The notes beneath the pieces are model-generated. The model searched no databases and was not told the origin of the DNA. It saw only the letters and a program-made list of their open reading frames with translations. From assembly GCA_031763025.1 (NCBI GenBank), contig JASSKH010000019.1, positions 9,836,250 to 9,900,249 on the forward strand: a stretch of 64,000 nucleotides of DNA, in the 5' to 3' direction. Of this stretch, positions 22,770 through 33,775 are shown piece by piece (position 1 is the first letter of the stretch; each line of letters begins with the position of its first letter). Made by a program: the position numbers and the translations under genes. This DNA is from Macrocystis pyrifera. Its lineage: Eukaryota > Sar > Phaeophyceae > Laminariales > Laminariaceae.

Positions 22770-23100
22770 TCTGTCGTCTCCTATTTATTTATTTGGGATT
22801 ATTCTTCTTTTCTTTTTCGGTTTGGTTTCTTCGTTGCTTCTCTTTCTTTATGGTCATTGTATTGTGGTTGCTGGCGTATATATATGTATGCTGTATCGGC
22901 CGCACCTAGTGCGAAGACATGGTATTGCGTAGGCTAATATTAATAATGCATTACGATGTGTTATCTTTGTGTCGTAGTCTGTGACCACAGAGCTCGTATC
23001 TTTCTAGCGTGAAGAATCAGCACGGGCACTGGGTTTGCTGGATGTCGACGAGTAGAAGAACGTCTAAGAACGTTTTAATGTGAAGGACACACACATTACA
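22770..23100 (+). mobile_element. LINE-B 3' end
   Basis: Matches the complement of the LINE-B 3' UTR at 52395-52700: TTTATTTATTTGGGATT, TTTCGGTTTGG, CGGCCGCACCTAGTGCGAAG, then the tail unit with CTGTGTCGTAGTCTGTGACC and GTCGACGAGTAGAAG, ending ACACACAC. A small internal duplication (AACGTCTAAGAACG) is private to this copy. Confidence 0.75.
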
Positions 23101-23211
23101 TTAAATATGATAATAATAGGAGAACCATGGAGTAACACACAGATAGGTGTAGAGTCACGCTCGTCAGGGAGACAACAACACGAATTATTGAGAAACTTTC
23201 GTCAGGGAATG

Positions 23212-24030
23212 TATAACGGTGGATACTATACACCCCCGGAGATAGCTTTTGAGGCTGTAAACACCTTATCGCCCGGTGTGTTATACTCCGGGGGGGGTGA
23301 TGTACAGCGTACCCCAGTAATCAAGTAGGTGTACGTTTTTGGGATTAGATTATAGAAAGCGTATCACCGGGGGTGGTATGCTCTAGGGGGGGGGGGGTTA
23401 AATGGGTGTGATACCAACCAGACTGCAGCGTAGTGGTGGTTGCTATGCAATTTGTCTGCCACATTGCACGAAGGCGGCAGGGGGTTTGCTGGCACGGAGT
23501 GTGGTAGCAGTGGTTAGAAATTTTGCTGCTAAATTACACAGAGTGTTATTTGTTGCGGGGTGCTCAGCAGCAGACGCAACGCCTAGCTTGTCGACGGGCT
23601 CTGTTGTAAGAACCTCTTGGTGGCAGACGCTTGCGCTGGCTTGTCAGTGAACTGTGCACTGATTGGGGGATTTTGCAGCCGCAGGAGGCCCACCCAGGTG
23701 TGTTTGTTGCAAAACACATTAACATGTGATTGGGCCTTGGGTGCCGATAGCATCACGGACGCTTCAGAAGAATTTTACCCACGCACTCCCAACGCCTTTA
23801 CACCTCTCCTGGTCCCCATGATGCGCCGTGGTACGCTTGCACACCTGCGTCTACTACGTGCTTGCTCACGTCACGGTATATATCTTGGGGGGGTGATACT
23901 GATTATTGTGAGGCAATGCATCGAAGGGGTTTTGGTATAAAAAGTGCCCCGGTGATAAATTGAGACCTTGGTTAGGGATCTATTTAATTATATCACCCGA
24001 GTGATACACTCCGGGGGTGTGGTATACAAC
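23212..24030. repeat. Cluster of CCGGGGGTG / TATCACC motifs, possible small DNA element
   Basis: Short related motifs recur in both orientations: TATACACCCCCGGAG (23225), ATACTCCGGGGGGGGTGATG (23283), TATCACCGGGGGTGGTATG (23356) and ATACACTCCGGGGGTGTGG (24004). The outermost pair is inverted, which might mark a ~0.8-kb element, but no target duplication or transposase is evident. A frame at 23402-23650 has no recognised domain. Confidence 0.3.
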
Positions 24031-24117
24031 GTACAGGTACTCGGATCTGCTTGAACTACTAGCTGACTTTAGTTGGTGTCCATTGGCCGACTAAAGTCAT
24101 AGACGAGCGAAGCGAGC

Positions 24118-24200
24118 CAAGAATCCCCCCCCCCCCCGCCGAGGGGGGCCCGCTGGAGGCGCCCTCTCGGAGGGCCCGCATGAGGCGCCTCCGGATGACC
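24118..24200. other. GC-rich hairpin after a C run
   Basis: A run of about 13 C is followed by an inverted repeat: GGAGGCGCC at 24155-24163 pairs with GGCGCCTCC at 24184-24192. It is a sharp GC spike relative to its surroundings. Confidence 0.5.
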
Positions 24201-24848
24201 GCGCTGAAGGTGCCAGCATTGCGGTATCCGGTTTCTTTTTACGCAAGAAAATCGCTACAAAAGATGGGCTATTATTATTGTGGATTCTCGTACGTCTAAT
24301 CACAAAAACACGACCTCAGTTAGCGCAAGAAAAGCACAAAAACGATAAATTCTAAAATTAATTGTAGTTCTCTACCCCCGAATTAGAGACTAGAGGATCG
24401 TGACAGCAATCGATTCAGTCGCGACATTATACCTGACAGGGATAGGATCGAAACGGCCAACTCACCACCAAGCTGTATACATACATAATAAAGGCCTTGA
24501 CAGTTAGACGGCAGCGATAAAAATAAATGATTCCCACCAGAAGCTCGGCCCATCCCATTTGTTATCTCGGCCCTGCCCCCTCGTAGCCCAAGCTCAGATC
24601 AGGGTGACATGATAGGTATTTTTCTCCCCTCCCCACTACGGTGTGTGCCTTACAATCCTATAGCGAGGAGAGTTCAGCCCTTTCTTTCCTCGTCCACTCG
24701 CGTGGAACTGCGGCTATTCGCACGCTGTTGCAATACAGTAGGCGCGCTCGACAGTTGCTGTTACTGTAGTTGATAAATAAACAGTTCATCCGGAGAATGG
24801 AACCCCTGACACCAACCCTTGAAGTGTTCGAGGGAAACCTCTACAGTA
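24201..24848. other. No feature recognised
   Basis: Anonymous flank upstream of the hAT transposon. No repeat or coding signal seen. Confidence 0.3.
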
Positions 24849-24889
24849 CTATATACCTAGGTTGTGTTCGGTAAGGTACATACCGAGGC

Positions 24890-25240
24890 GTACCAGCGGT
24901 AGTATACCTCCGGTATACCGGTACCGAGAATATCGGTACGTTCGGTATGATGTTCGTACCCGTACCGAGGACTTCGGTATCTTCGGTACGATGTCCGTAC
25001 AGGTACCGAGATTTTAGGTACGTTCGGTACGATGTCCATACCGGTACCGGTGGTACCGGTACGATAATCCGTACAGGTACCGAGAAGTTCGGTACGTTCG
25101 GTACGATGTCCATACCGGTACCGAGGACTTCGGTACGTTCGGTACGATGTCTATACCGGTACCGAAACGTTTGGTACATTCGGTACGATGTTCACACCGG
25201 TACCGAGCGTATACCGGTACCGAGCATACCGGTACCGGGC
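24890..25240 (+). repeat. Left subterminal array of the hAT (41-bp units)
   Basis: About six units of ~41 bp, each with TTCGGTACGTTCGGTACGAT and a palindromic CCGGTACCG. One variant contains GGTACGATAATCCGTAC. Subterminal repeats bind transposase in hAT elements such as Ac, so that role is likely here. Tyr/Arg/Thr-rich frames across the array are an artefact. Confidence 0.8.
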
Positions 25241-25352
25241 TGATCGGGAAGGTAGGCATGGTATTCACCCGGTACCGCCACACACCCAGCACCACCAGCA
25301 CAGCAGTACCCTCTTCGCTCGGTACAGCTGGTGGTGCGTACCAGCCGCCCTC

Positions 25353-28300
25353 ATGAGCGCCGCATCAACCTCCTCCAACAACGATGCCCCCGCTGCTGGC
25401 GGGGGGTCCAACAACGAGGCCCCCGTCGCTGGCGACCAAAGCTCATCATCGCCAGCACCGGCGCCAGCACCTCCGGAGGCAGGAGTTGTTGTCGTGGATG
25501 GTGGAGGAGGCACGGGCGTGCCAGTGATAAGGCCTGCTCCCATCTACGACAGCGCAACGAACACAGAGAAAGAAGTGCCGGCGGAGACACTCAAAGCTAT
25601 CGATGAGTTTGTGGTGCCGGAGGGGTATCGGAGGGAAGGGACGCGTGAGGCCTCTTTCATGTCGTACTCGCTCGGTGTGCACGTTGAGCCGATAGATTCG
25701 AATAGCAAGGCCTGCCAGTACTACTGCTTGGCGAGCGCACCGTGCCGTTCGAAGAAACACATGGTACCCTGCGCAGGCCGCGACCGCGCCAACGTCAACA
25801 AGCACCTCAAGGAGGCCCACAACATGACAGGGAAAGCCTCCCAGACGAAAGCAGCCAACAAGAAGAATAAAGCAAACACCATCGAGCAGAGCTTAGCAGC
25901 GGGCAAGACCTCGGGCGCGGGCACGAACAGGTGCGCGTCGTGCGTGTGTGAGTTTTTTTTTTTTTTGTGTTTGTGTGCGTGTATTCGCCTCTCTAATTCT
26001 ATTTTTTTTTTTTTTTTTTTTTTATTTTTTACAGTGTGTGGAGACACGGATTTGATTTTGATTGTACCAAGTTCAATTTTACTTGTATTGTTTGAATTTG
26101 TCAATTGGTATTTGTTATTTGTATTCATCATTTAAATTTATGAAGGTATACGTATCATTTTGTTTCTGTCATTTAATTTTTTTGTGGTGTGCAACATAAT
26201 TTTAAATTTTAATTTTTAATTTAAATTTAATTTGTTACAAGATATATATATCTATCTATTACATACTCGTTCATTAGAGATGCCGCTGCCCTTTCTTGTT
26301 CCCTTGCTCCCTCAGAGTCCGCGAGCTCATGGCGGACAAGTATGAGGTTGAGATGTTCTTGCCGTTCAGCCACTTCGCGGCCAGCAGCATGTAGGACGAG
26401 ATGGTCGGGGTAATGGCTGGAAACGGCCCAACGTTCCCTGCGCTCCCTGCGCGAAAAGTCAAGCGCCTACTCGTGGAGCTGTACATCGCCGCGAAGAAGG
26501 TATGTTGTGGATAGGATGGACCAGTAAGAGTATGAAGCAGCCCGAGTACTACGCGGTAGTACCAGACTCCGGTTTAAATCACCAGCGTACTTGGAGTATT
26601 GAAAAAAATCTGTGTCATCCCCTGGCTTATTTCCGAGGAGCGTGGGGTACGGGTACTTGTTTTAGTTTTATGACCCTATAAAATGCCTATATAGATATAT
26701 TTATAAATTTAAATTAGATTGCGATAGTCGTCCGGTCTACGGCTGCCGTATCTCATCGGGAAAAAATGACGGTCGTTTCTTGACGCTCAACAGTTTCGAA
26801 CACACCTTGATACATATTGTTTATATTTTATAATTTTTTGGAATTTGAATGAAATGATTTTGATTTTATACTGCAGTATTCAAATGCTGTATTATATATA
26901 TATATATATATTTTTCCTAAGACACGTTGTACTTCTGCTGCTGCCCGACGAGTACATCCACCTCGACTTGCTGTAGATAAATCCCAAATCAAGTCACAAG
27001 TCACCTTGCGTGTTTCGATTTCCCAGGCGGTGGTCGGGAGCATGCGAGAGGACATGCAACAGGGTACGCTCCCCCTCATCCACTACCAGGTGGACCTATG
27101 GGCCTGCGAGGTGTCTGCACGTAAATTTCTCGGCGTTCACTTCTACTGGGTTACAAGCGAGTTCAAGCTCCGACACGCCCTTCTTGCTGTGAGTGAACGT
27201 TAACGTTTACATTCAGGCGGAGTATTGTGCAATTTGTAACTGTCTATCAAGTTTGCAAGTTTATGCAAAGATCTCGAGCTCAAGAAACGCCCAAAGCAGT
27301 CGTGAGCTAGGAGGAGGTTGGTATTGTTGTTTCACATGCATGCCTTGCTATTTGAGGAAGCACCCCGGCGGTGTGGTCGACTTCACGCGTGTTTTGTTAT
27401 GAAACTGAATTGGTGGTCGAAAGGGAGCCGAATGCATGTGCAGAATCGAGAATCGAGAGTCGTATTGCGCGCATGTTAATTCACGCAAATGCCCCCCCCA
27501 CCCCCTTACCTCCCCTTCCCTCCCCTCCTCGACCCTTGGATGCGCCCTCCCCTTCTGTTCTTGCATCACAGGTCAAGCCCTACGCCCCTTCGTCGGCAGT
27601 TAACGACACCCAAAGAGCGAGCGACATCCTCTTCACAATCTTCCGGGCGACGTTGGGCGAGTACGGCATCAAGGTCGCCGACCTCGCTGGTGGTACGACG
27701 GACAGTGCTCCCGACGTCAAGGCGATGGGCGTCAACACTCTTCTCGGCCTACACGACGTCTACTGTGACTAGTGCACCAGCCACGCTGCCACCAAGGCCG
27801 CCGAGCATGCCTTCGGCACCTCGGTGGACATTCAGAAGTCCAAGAACCTGGACGCCCACCGCATCATCAGCCTCGTCACCAAGACCGCGCAGAAGGTCAA
27901 CCAGTCTCCCCCCTTCAAGCAGAAGTTCGACGAGACTCAGATGGACATGCTCGAGGAGATCTTGAAGATCACGAAGCACGCGCCTCAGCGGTGGCTGGGC
28001 ATGATTCGCACGTTGGAGCGAATCATCCGGTTGTGGCACGTGTTCAGGGGGGTCTTCGCTGAAACGGGCGCCAGGTTTCCTCTTGACGATGCTGACAACA
28101 GGCGCGCAGTCCTTGAGCTCTACTCGCTACTGCAACCTCTTTCTGCGATAACGCGTGATGGCCAGTACGGTGGGGCACCGATGACCGCGGAGATCCATAT
28201 GGCCTTCGCCGCGCTGAAGAGGGACGCGCTCGACGAGACGAAGGACCTCAAGGTGTTCGACATTCCGCCCGCACCGGGCTCGCCGGAGGCGGAGCAGGAG

Positions 28301-29588
28301 CGGGGCAGAGTGCCCAAGGGAAAGAGGCCTCCACTGCCCCACAAGATGGTGTCTCCGGGCAACCTGCACCCCGTCACTGTCCGGACGAGGAAGGAGCTGA
28401 ACAAAGCGCTCCTTTCGCGGCTGTACGGGCGAGTTTGGGACGACAATGCCGCTGATCCTTCGCCGTTCCGCGATCTCGCCGTCGTTCTCACCCCGCCATT
28501 CAACACCGGCTTGTACCTTCAGAGCCTTCGCCTTTCCGTTGCGGACAAGGAGCATATGCCGACGGGGACAGAATACATGGCCCCGACGACAGAAGAAGAG
28601 GAGAAGGAGAAGCTCGCTGGAATTCGGCGTGTGGTCAAGGAAAGGGCGATGAAGGCCGCGCGGGAGGAGAAACTCCGCGCCGAGAAGCGGAACGAAGCCC
28701 CAGAGGTTCAGGCCCTGAAGCGCGCTCGAGTGGAACCCAGTCGCTCGAGTACCCCAGCCAGCGTGTTTTCGTCGTTCGGGCGGAGGGCGGCCGTTGGCGG
28801 CGACGGCAGCAGCGGTGTGGGTGGTGTGGAGCGCGACCCGGTGGCGGAAGCTGTGGAGAGTGACATTGTCCGGTACCAAGCGCACTTCATGACCCCGGAT
28901 GAGGTATGCGTAGTTGGATTTGGATTTGCGACAGGCGAAAGCGTACATGTATTGGCGAGCCGTGTTTTTTGCCAAAATGTGGTTTGCATGTGAGCCTTGC
29001 GTCTTCGTTTCAACAAAAACTTAAACTTAAACTTCAGCAGTACAAATAAAAATAAAAATCTACACTGCGAAAAAAAAAACCAATGCAACGCGGGTAGGAT
29101 TAAAGATTAAGATTATGATTACACTTTTCGCGCTCCTCTCCAATATGTTTGGCCCTCTACCGTTCCTCCCGTCTGCCTTCTTGTCAATACAGCTGCATCC
29201 GAAGGACGTGCTCGGTTGGTAGGCGACCAAGGGCAAGAACCACTTCCCCACCCTGGCGCCTGTCGCCCAGCAGGTGTTCGGGAACCAGGCCTCTGCTGCG
29301 CAAATCGAGCGCGATTTCAGTGGTTGCGGTAACCTCCTGACCGCGAATCGGAGCCGCATGGGCACGTACTGGGTGAAGATAGTGATGTTCCTCAAAGCAA
29401 ACTTCGATAGCATCCCCGCGTACGGTGCCATCCCCATGATCGCTCCTAATAATATCCGCTCGTGTCTTCCCGGGCGTTTTTCGGGGGGAGACAAGGACTC
29501 GTTGGAGACTGAAAGCACCTTCGACCTCCTCAACAACACGGAGGCGCCGACAGCCGATGGCATGTCCGCTGGCATGGAGGAGGAATAG
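25353..29588 (+). pseudogene. hAT transposase, five exons, three in-frame TAG codons
   Basis: Exons by GT-AG borders and phase: 25353-25930, 26316-26499, 27027-27188, 27572-28903, 29193-29588 (~880 codons). Exon 1 has a low-complexity N-terminus, then a BED-like zinc finger (C-x2-C..C..NVNKHLKEAH). Exon 2 ends KVKRLLVELYIAAKK. Exon 3 has VDLWACEVSARKFLGVHFYW, the hAT 'DGW.S....YLGV' region. Exon 4 holds the catalytic middle and a charged coiled-coil-like segment. Exon 5 carries the dimerisation motif (HFPTLAPVAQQVFGNQASAA, then ERDFSGCGNLLT..R). In-frame TAGs occur at 26392, 27770 and 29220, at least one where Trp is expected. All four introns join in frame. The start is the ATG before MSAASTSS; an earlier ATG lies in the subterminal array. 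Confidence 0.88.
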
Positions 29589-30116
29589 GATTCTTAGGCG
29601 GAATGATATCGAGAGACATCTGTTCTGACCCGATATATCTGGGCATTTTCCTGGTTACTGGTCGCGTGGGTGCACAAGTTCCAAGTGGTCCGTTCGGTAC
29701 TTGCACCTGTACTTCAGTTGGACTCAGGAGTAGTTTTAAGTTTTAGGATTTGTTGGCCGTTCCTGTTTTGATTTAGCAACAGGAAAATTCGTAGCTTGGA
29801 ATTGAAATTCAAAAATTCGTATCTTGAATTTTCGAACACAACCTTGGAAATTGAAATCGGTTGTCGTTTTTGTTTGAATTTGAATTTGCTGGTCTCTCCT
29901 GTGTTTGACTTTCAATGGGGAGAGTCTCGGATTTACTCCGTATAATACTATCATTAATATTAATAATTATTAGTAATATTAATTTTTTTTTTTTTGTTTG
30001 GTTTCGTTCAATGGTTTCATTATTGCACGCACACATACCAACATGTTTGTTTTTCCACGTGCATTTTGAAATTGACATTTTGGACGGGCAATATGAGAGA
30101 CGCTCCGCACACACAC

Positions 30117-30340
30117 CGCCGGTATCGCCGGTATCACCGGTACCGGTACCGGTATGGGCTTCCGTACCATACCGAGAAGCTTGGTGCGTTCGGTACGGTG
30201 TCTATACCGGTACCGAGAAGTTCGGTACGTTCGGTACGAAATTCGTACCGGTACCGGTGGTGCCGGTACGATAATCCGTACCGGTACCGAGAAGTTCGGT
30301 ACGTTCGGTACGATGTCCGTACCGGTACCGAGCATACCCG
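30117..30340 (+). repeat. Right subterminal array of the hAT
   Basis: Three to four units of the same 41-bp type, including the GGTACGATAATCCGTAC variant block. They run in the same direction as the left array, not inverted. Confidence 0.8.
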
Positions 30341-30370
30341 TGCCTTACCGAACACAACCTTGCTATATAC

Positions 30371-30984
30371 CAGTAGACCAAAAGGGGCGGGGATATTTCC
30401 ATGATGTTGTCAGACAGAAAAAATGACAGTCAAAGGGTAACGAATGCCGCAACCGTCACTGCGTGGATATTTAGAGGATTGATGGTCGAAATAGGTGTCC
30501 GAGTCACAATAAAAGGAGCAGTACGGCACGGCCGAAGCATGATATACATGACAATGTATGTACTGCTATTAATAGGCGCTTGCCGCTCGTTAGTTGGGTA
30601 GTTATCTCGGGGGCCCTTCATATCTCCCAGCCTTGCGCGAAACGCGCGCGTCGGTGACGGCTGCAAGTCGTCAACCACCTACTATATTATGTACCAGGCA
30701 TATAGTATCATACGAAAGACAAAGCGTTACGCCGTCGATACCGTCGAGGGAGATGGGCTGTCCCGCTATGTGTTTGTGTATACGCGTATGGATTTCCCGC
30801 CGCGCGCCGCAGTGTCACAGAGCATGATGAAGGCATATCCGTGGCCTGCGGCGATTCACGTTGAAAAGCCGTATCCCACATAAAAAAAGCCTTGCTACAA
30901 CGCAGAAACACACCAAGTCGGATAGTCGGCCCCTTCATTTCACGACCGACTGCTATTTTAATGGGTCTGACTAGAAGTACCAGG
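30371..30984. other. No feature recognised
   Basis: Flank of the hAT element. Short frames around 30400-30940 have no recognised domain. Confidence 0.3.
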
Positions 30985-31090
30985 TAGTCGGTTTCTTCTA
31001 CCCATCAACGTCCAGCATACCCAGTGTCCGTGCTGATTGTTCACCCAGGAGAGACACAAGCTCTGTGGTCACAAAATACGACACAGCAGT
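30985..31090 (-). mobile_element. LINE-B-like tail unit (minus)
   Basis: TTCTACCCATCAACGTCCAGC and CCCAGTGTCCGTGCTGATT, followed by the hairpin side (CTGTGGTCACAAAATACG), match the LINE-B tail with several changes. No further LINE sequence is attached. Confidence 0.6.
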
Positions 31091-31249
31091 GCTCGTGAGG
31101 TCGGACATAGCCGTTGGTTAAAGTCAAGTCAATGTCTGATGTTGATTGGCTGATCGGTGTGATTCTAGTCGCTGCAATCAACCTACGGAGATTACGGTGG
31201 TTCTTCCGATGGTCATATTTATATAGATAGGGTGATTGCTTGGGGTCTC

Positions 31250-31922
31250 AAGTACGGGGATTTCTTCCTCTTCCTTTGTTCTATTGAAAGGAGTCGTGTG
31301 GCGTGGGTGGATGACGAGCCTGCTTTGCTTGTTTCGTTTTGTCTGGCGCCGAGGGGTGTGGCATAGTTGACGAACGCAAGACGGAGACGGCAGACAGGAT
31401 AGCAAGGTCCCAGGCGGACTATATTAGGGAGAACCTGGCTGTGCTACTCGTACCACAAACTGCTGCGGCTACCTGGAGGGTGCTTTGTGCTTCGGTTTAC
31501 CTGTTATTTTCCCTTGGTTCTTAGTCTTAATCCTTTTATAATAAGTAGTTAGGGGTGTTTTCCTTTAGCTCGTTCTTAGCGAATGTCTTGCCACATCCCT
31601 TGCGGGGAGGCACGTCATTTTTTTTCCTTGTTTCCTTTTTCTCTTTCGATTTGTTCTCTTTGTTCTTGTTTTCTTTGTTTTCTTTCGTTTTCTCTCTTTC
31701 ATAGAATATGTATGCGGTGCCTGTCATAGCAAGTATGATGACATGTCATTGCATTGTCTACTACTGGACTTACTGCATACGTAACAATGTAGTATCTCTG
31801 GCGTAGTTTTGTGAAAACAAAACCTGTATCTCTCTACGATTGAAGAATATGCACGGACACTGGTTGTGCTGGATGTGGGCGGGCAGAACGAACGACTCAA
31901 TGTGAAGAACACACACATGCGA
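31250..31922 (+). mobile_element. LINE-A 3' UTR and tail
   Basis: Starts in the UTR (GGAGTCGTGTGGCGTGGG) and passes through ACTGCTGCGGCTACCTGGAGG, the TGTCTTGCCACATCCC marker, the T-rich block and the tail unit, ending ACACACAC. 5' truncated just downstream of where ORF2 would end. Confidence 0.8.
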
Positions 31923-32001
31923 GCCTGCCTTTCTCGCACTTAAATTCTTTGATAACTCCATTAATTCGTATATATATATATATATCGTTTTCTGCCAGCC
32001 T

Positions 32002-32403
32002 CATGGCCGTATCTCCGCTCACGGCTCCGGTTGAGCGGGGCAACGCGCCAAGAACCCGTGCACCTGGATGATCCAATGTACAAGTATAAAATCGATCAGG
32101 CTACCTCGTGCAAGAGGGTGGGCGCAATGATAATTGCAACGAGAGCTCGTGATTACGGAGACTCGGTGAGGAGTTTAGTTTTAGAAATGGGTTTCATGGT
32201 GAAAGATGACGCGCCAGAGCAATTATTGCGAAACAAGAATAGCGCGAAGGAAGGGCTGACATCCGGGTAGGGCATTGAACGGCTGGGGAATGGGGAATTT
32301 CAGAGGCTGCAACTGGAATCCATGCCGGCGACCACCACCACCACCACTACCAGCACTACAGTGTACTACCATTTCCACGACCAACAGCAGCAGCAACGAC
32401 ATT

Positions 32404-32441
<38 letters not shown>

Positions 32442-33601
32442 TGGCAGCAGCACCAGCAGCACTACCAGCAGCGGCAAGTCGGTGAGTTTGAAGCAGCAGC
32501 TGAGGCCACCACTGTCAAAGCTGAGGTGGATATTGCGCGCGCGAGCGGACGCGGCCTCGGTGAAGGCTGAGGCCACGGTTGCCAAACTCGGGCGAAAGGT
32601 GCCGATGCACACGCACAGATGAAAATTGACCAACTGCAACAGCGATGGGAGCAACAACATCGAGACACGGCCGACATCATCAGCACAGAAAAACGATTAT
32701 AGGTTAGAGCAGGTAAGAGAGGAGCATCAGCCAAAGAGGGCAGAGCCCAACTATCTAGCCGAACGCCCTTTGTTGCCCTTGCGTAGAACAAAAAAATCGT
32801 GGTTTTGTTACCTCAGCCGCTGAAGCCCATACAGACAGGTGGTCATTGGTCACGATGAGAAGGAGCGAACGGGGAAGCAGATGCTGGACGAAAGAAAAGG
32901 AGAGAAAACGGAAGAAGGAATTTTGGAGGAGGGCGACAGAGGTTTGGTGGGGCGTGTGGGGTATCCGAACATGGACGACGAACCGGAACACGACAAGGTG
33001 TCTGAGGAGCAGACGGTGACGGAAACGCAGGTGCCGCAACAACAGCAGCAACCCCTGTCGCCGACGGTGCCAGCACTGCTACCGCCGCCGCAGCCGTCGC
33101 CGGTGCCGCCGCCGCCGCTCATCCAGGATCAGCCGCAACGAACACGGCAGAGGGAGGTTGTAAGTGGGGAAGAGCGAGAGAGAGCGAAGGTCAGCCAAAC
33201 AACACGAGCGGATAAAAAACACCAGGAACAGCAAAAACCACTGCCACCGCCAACACCAAACGAGCCGGTACGCTAGAGGGCTGAGAGAGCGGTTAGGACA
33301 AGAACAAGGAGAACGATGGCTACTGGTGGAGGAGCGGGCATCGTGGGGTGAGGGGAAGAGCATGGACGAAAGCGCGGACGCTGTACTCTCCGGGAACGCC
33401 TTCGTGAGCGATCATCTCATCCTCAGCATTGACCAGCGATCTGCTACACTGCATGCTTTGATCGAGTATTCCTTGGATGAGGCCGTACATGCTCGTTGGA
33501 AATTGGCAAACGTGTTGAGCCCTTTTTCCTCGTCGTTTGCTATATATGCTTCTGACAAATTCCATCGCTCTGGAGTTTTCCTTCAAGAGGTACGGTACTA
33601 A
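32002..33601 (+). other. Unrecognised Gln/Pro-rich coding-like region
   Basis: Frame 32031-32270 (HLDDPMYKYKIDQATSCKRV..) is followed, after one TAG in the same frame, by a Gln-rich segment (32322-32570, from a CAG run at 32389-32440). A helical stretch KIDQLQQRWEQQHRDTADI lies in another frame at 32620-32700. Downstream, 32839-33276 is charged then Pro/Gln-rich, and 33164-33601 ends ..LHALIEYSLDEAVHARWKLA. GTAAG at 32713 could be a splice donor. Composition differs from the surrounding repeats, so this may be a decayed or spliced host gene. No family recognised. Confidence 0.35.
32389..32470 (+). repeat. CAG trinucleotide run
   Basis: Around a dozen CAG/CAA codons in a row with further CAGCAC units, encoding poly-Gln in the open frame. 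Confidence 0.8.
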
Positions 33602-33694
33602 ACGAAAGCATTTTTTCTGTTTTGACATATGATGCTCTGTGTTGTATCTTCGAGCGCCATGAGGAGCAGTAGGGTTTACAATCTGTTAGCCCGG

Positions 33695-33775
33695 ATATTT
33701 AGGGGTGTTTTTTACTTAAATATTGAGTAGCGCGGTCTGCACTTTGGAATCATCGTCCGCGATTGAGAAGTTTCC
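33695..33775 (+). repeat. 80-bp dispersed repeat D, copy 1
   Basis: Shares TAGGGGTGTTTTTTACTT, GTAGCGCGGTCTGCACTT and GGAATC.TCGTCCGC with 54720-54800. Identity is not known. In the second copy it abuts the broken 5' end of a LINE. Confidence 0.6.

Larger units (their letters stand above)
24857..30362 (+). mobile_element. hAT-family DNA transposon, both ends and 8-bp TSD present
   Basis: The ends are inverted repeats sharing AGGTTGTGTTCGGTAAGG: left at 24859-24876, right inverted at 30343-30360, with one mismatch just outside. Both ends are bounded by the identical 8-mer CTATATAC (24849-24856 and 30363-30370), the target duplication length expected of hAT elements. Inside lie GTAC-rich subterminal arrays and a five-exon transposase gene. 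The 5506-bp size is reasonable for an autonomous hAT. Perfect TSDs suggest no great age, yet the gene carries in-frame TAGs, so it probably needs another copy's transposase. Confidence 0.92.

Noticed and set aside
24841-25301. Overlapping frames rich in Tyr, Arg, Thr (YRYRHRTERTEVLG)
   Set aside because: They are translations of the hAT 41-bp subterminal array, seen again at 29979-30404. They are repetitive on both strands and not proteins.
26392-29222. Idea that UAG is reassigned to an amino acid
   Set aside because: LINE-A ORFs at 17371-17373 and ~41825 end in TAG at the conserved C-terminus, so TAG appears to act as a stop.
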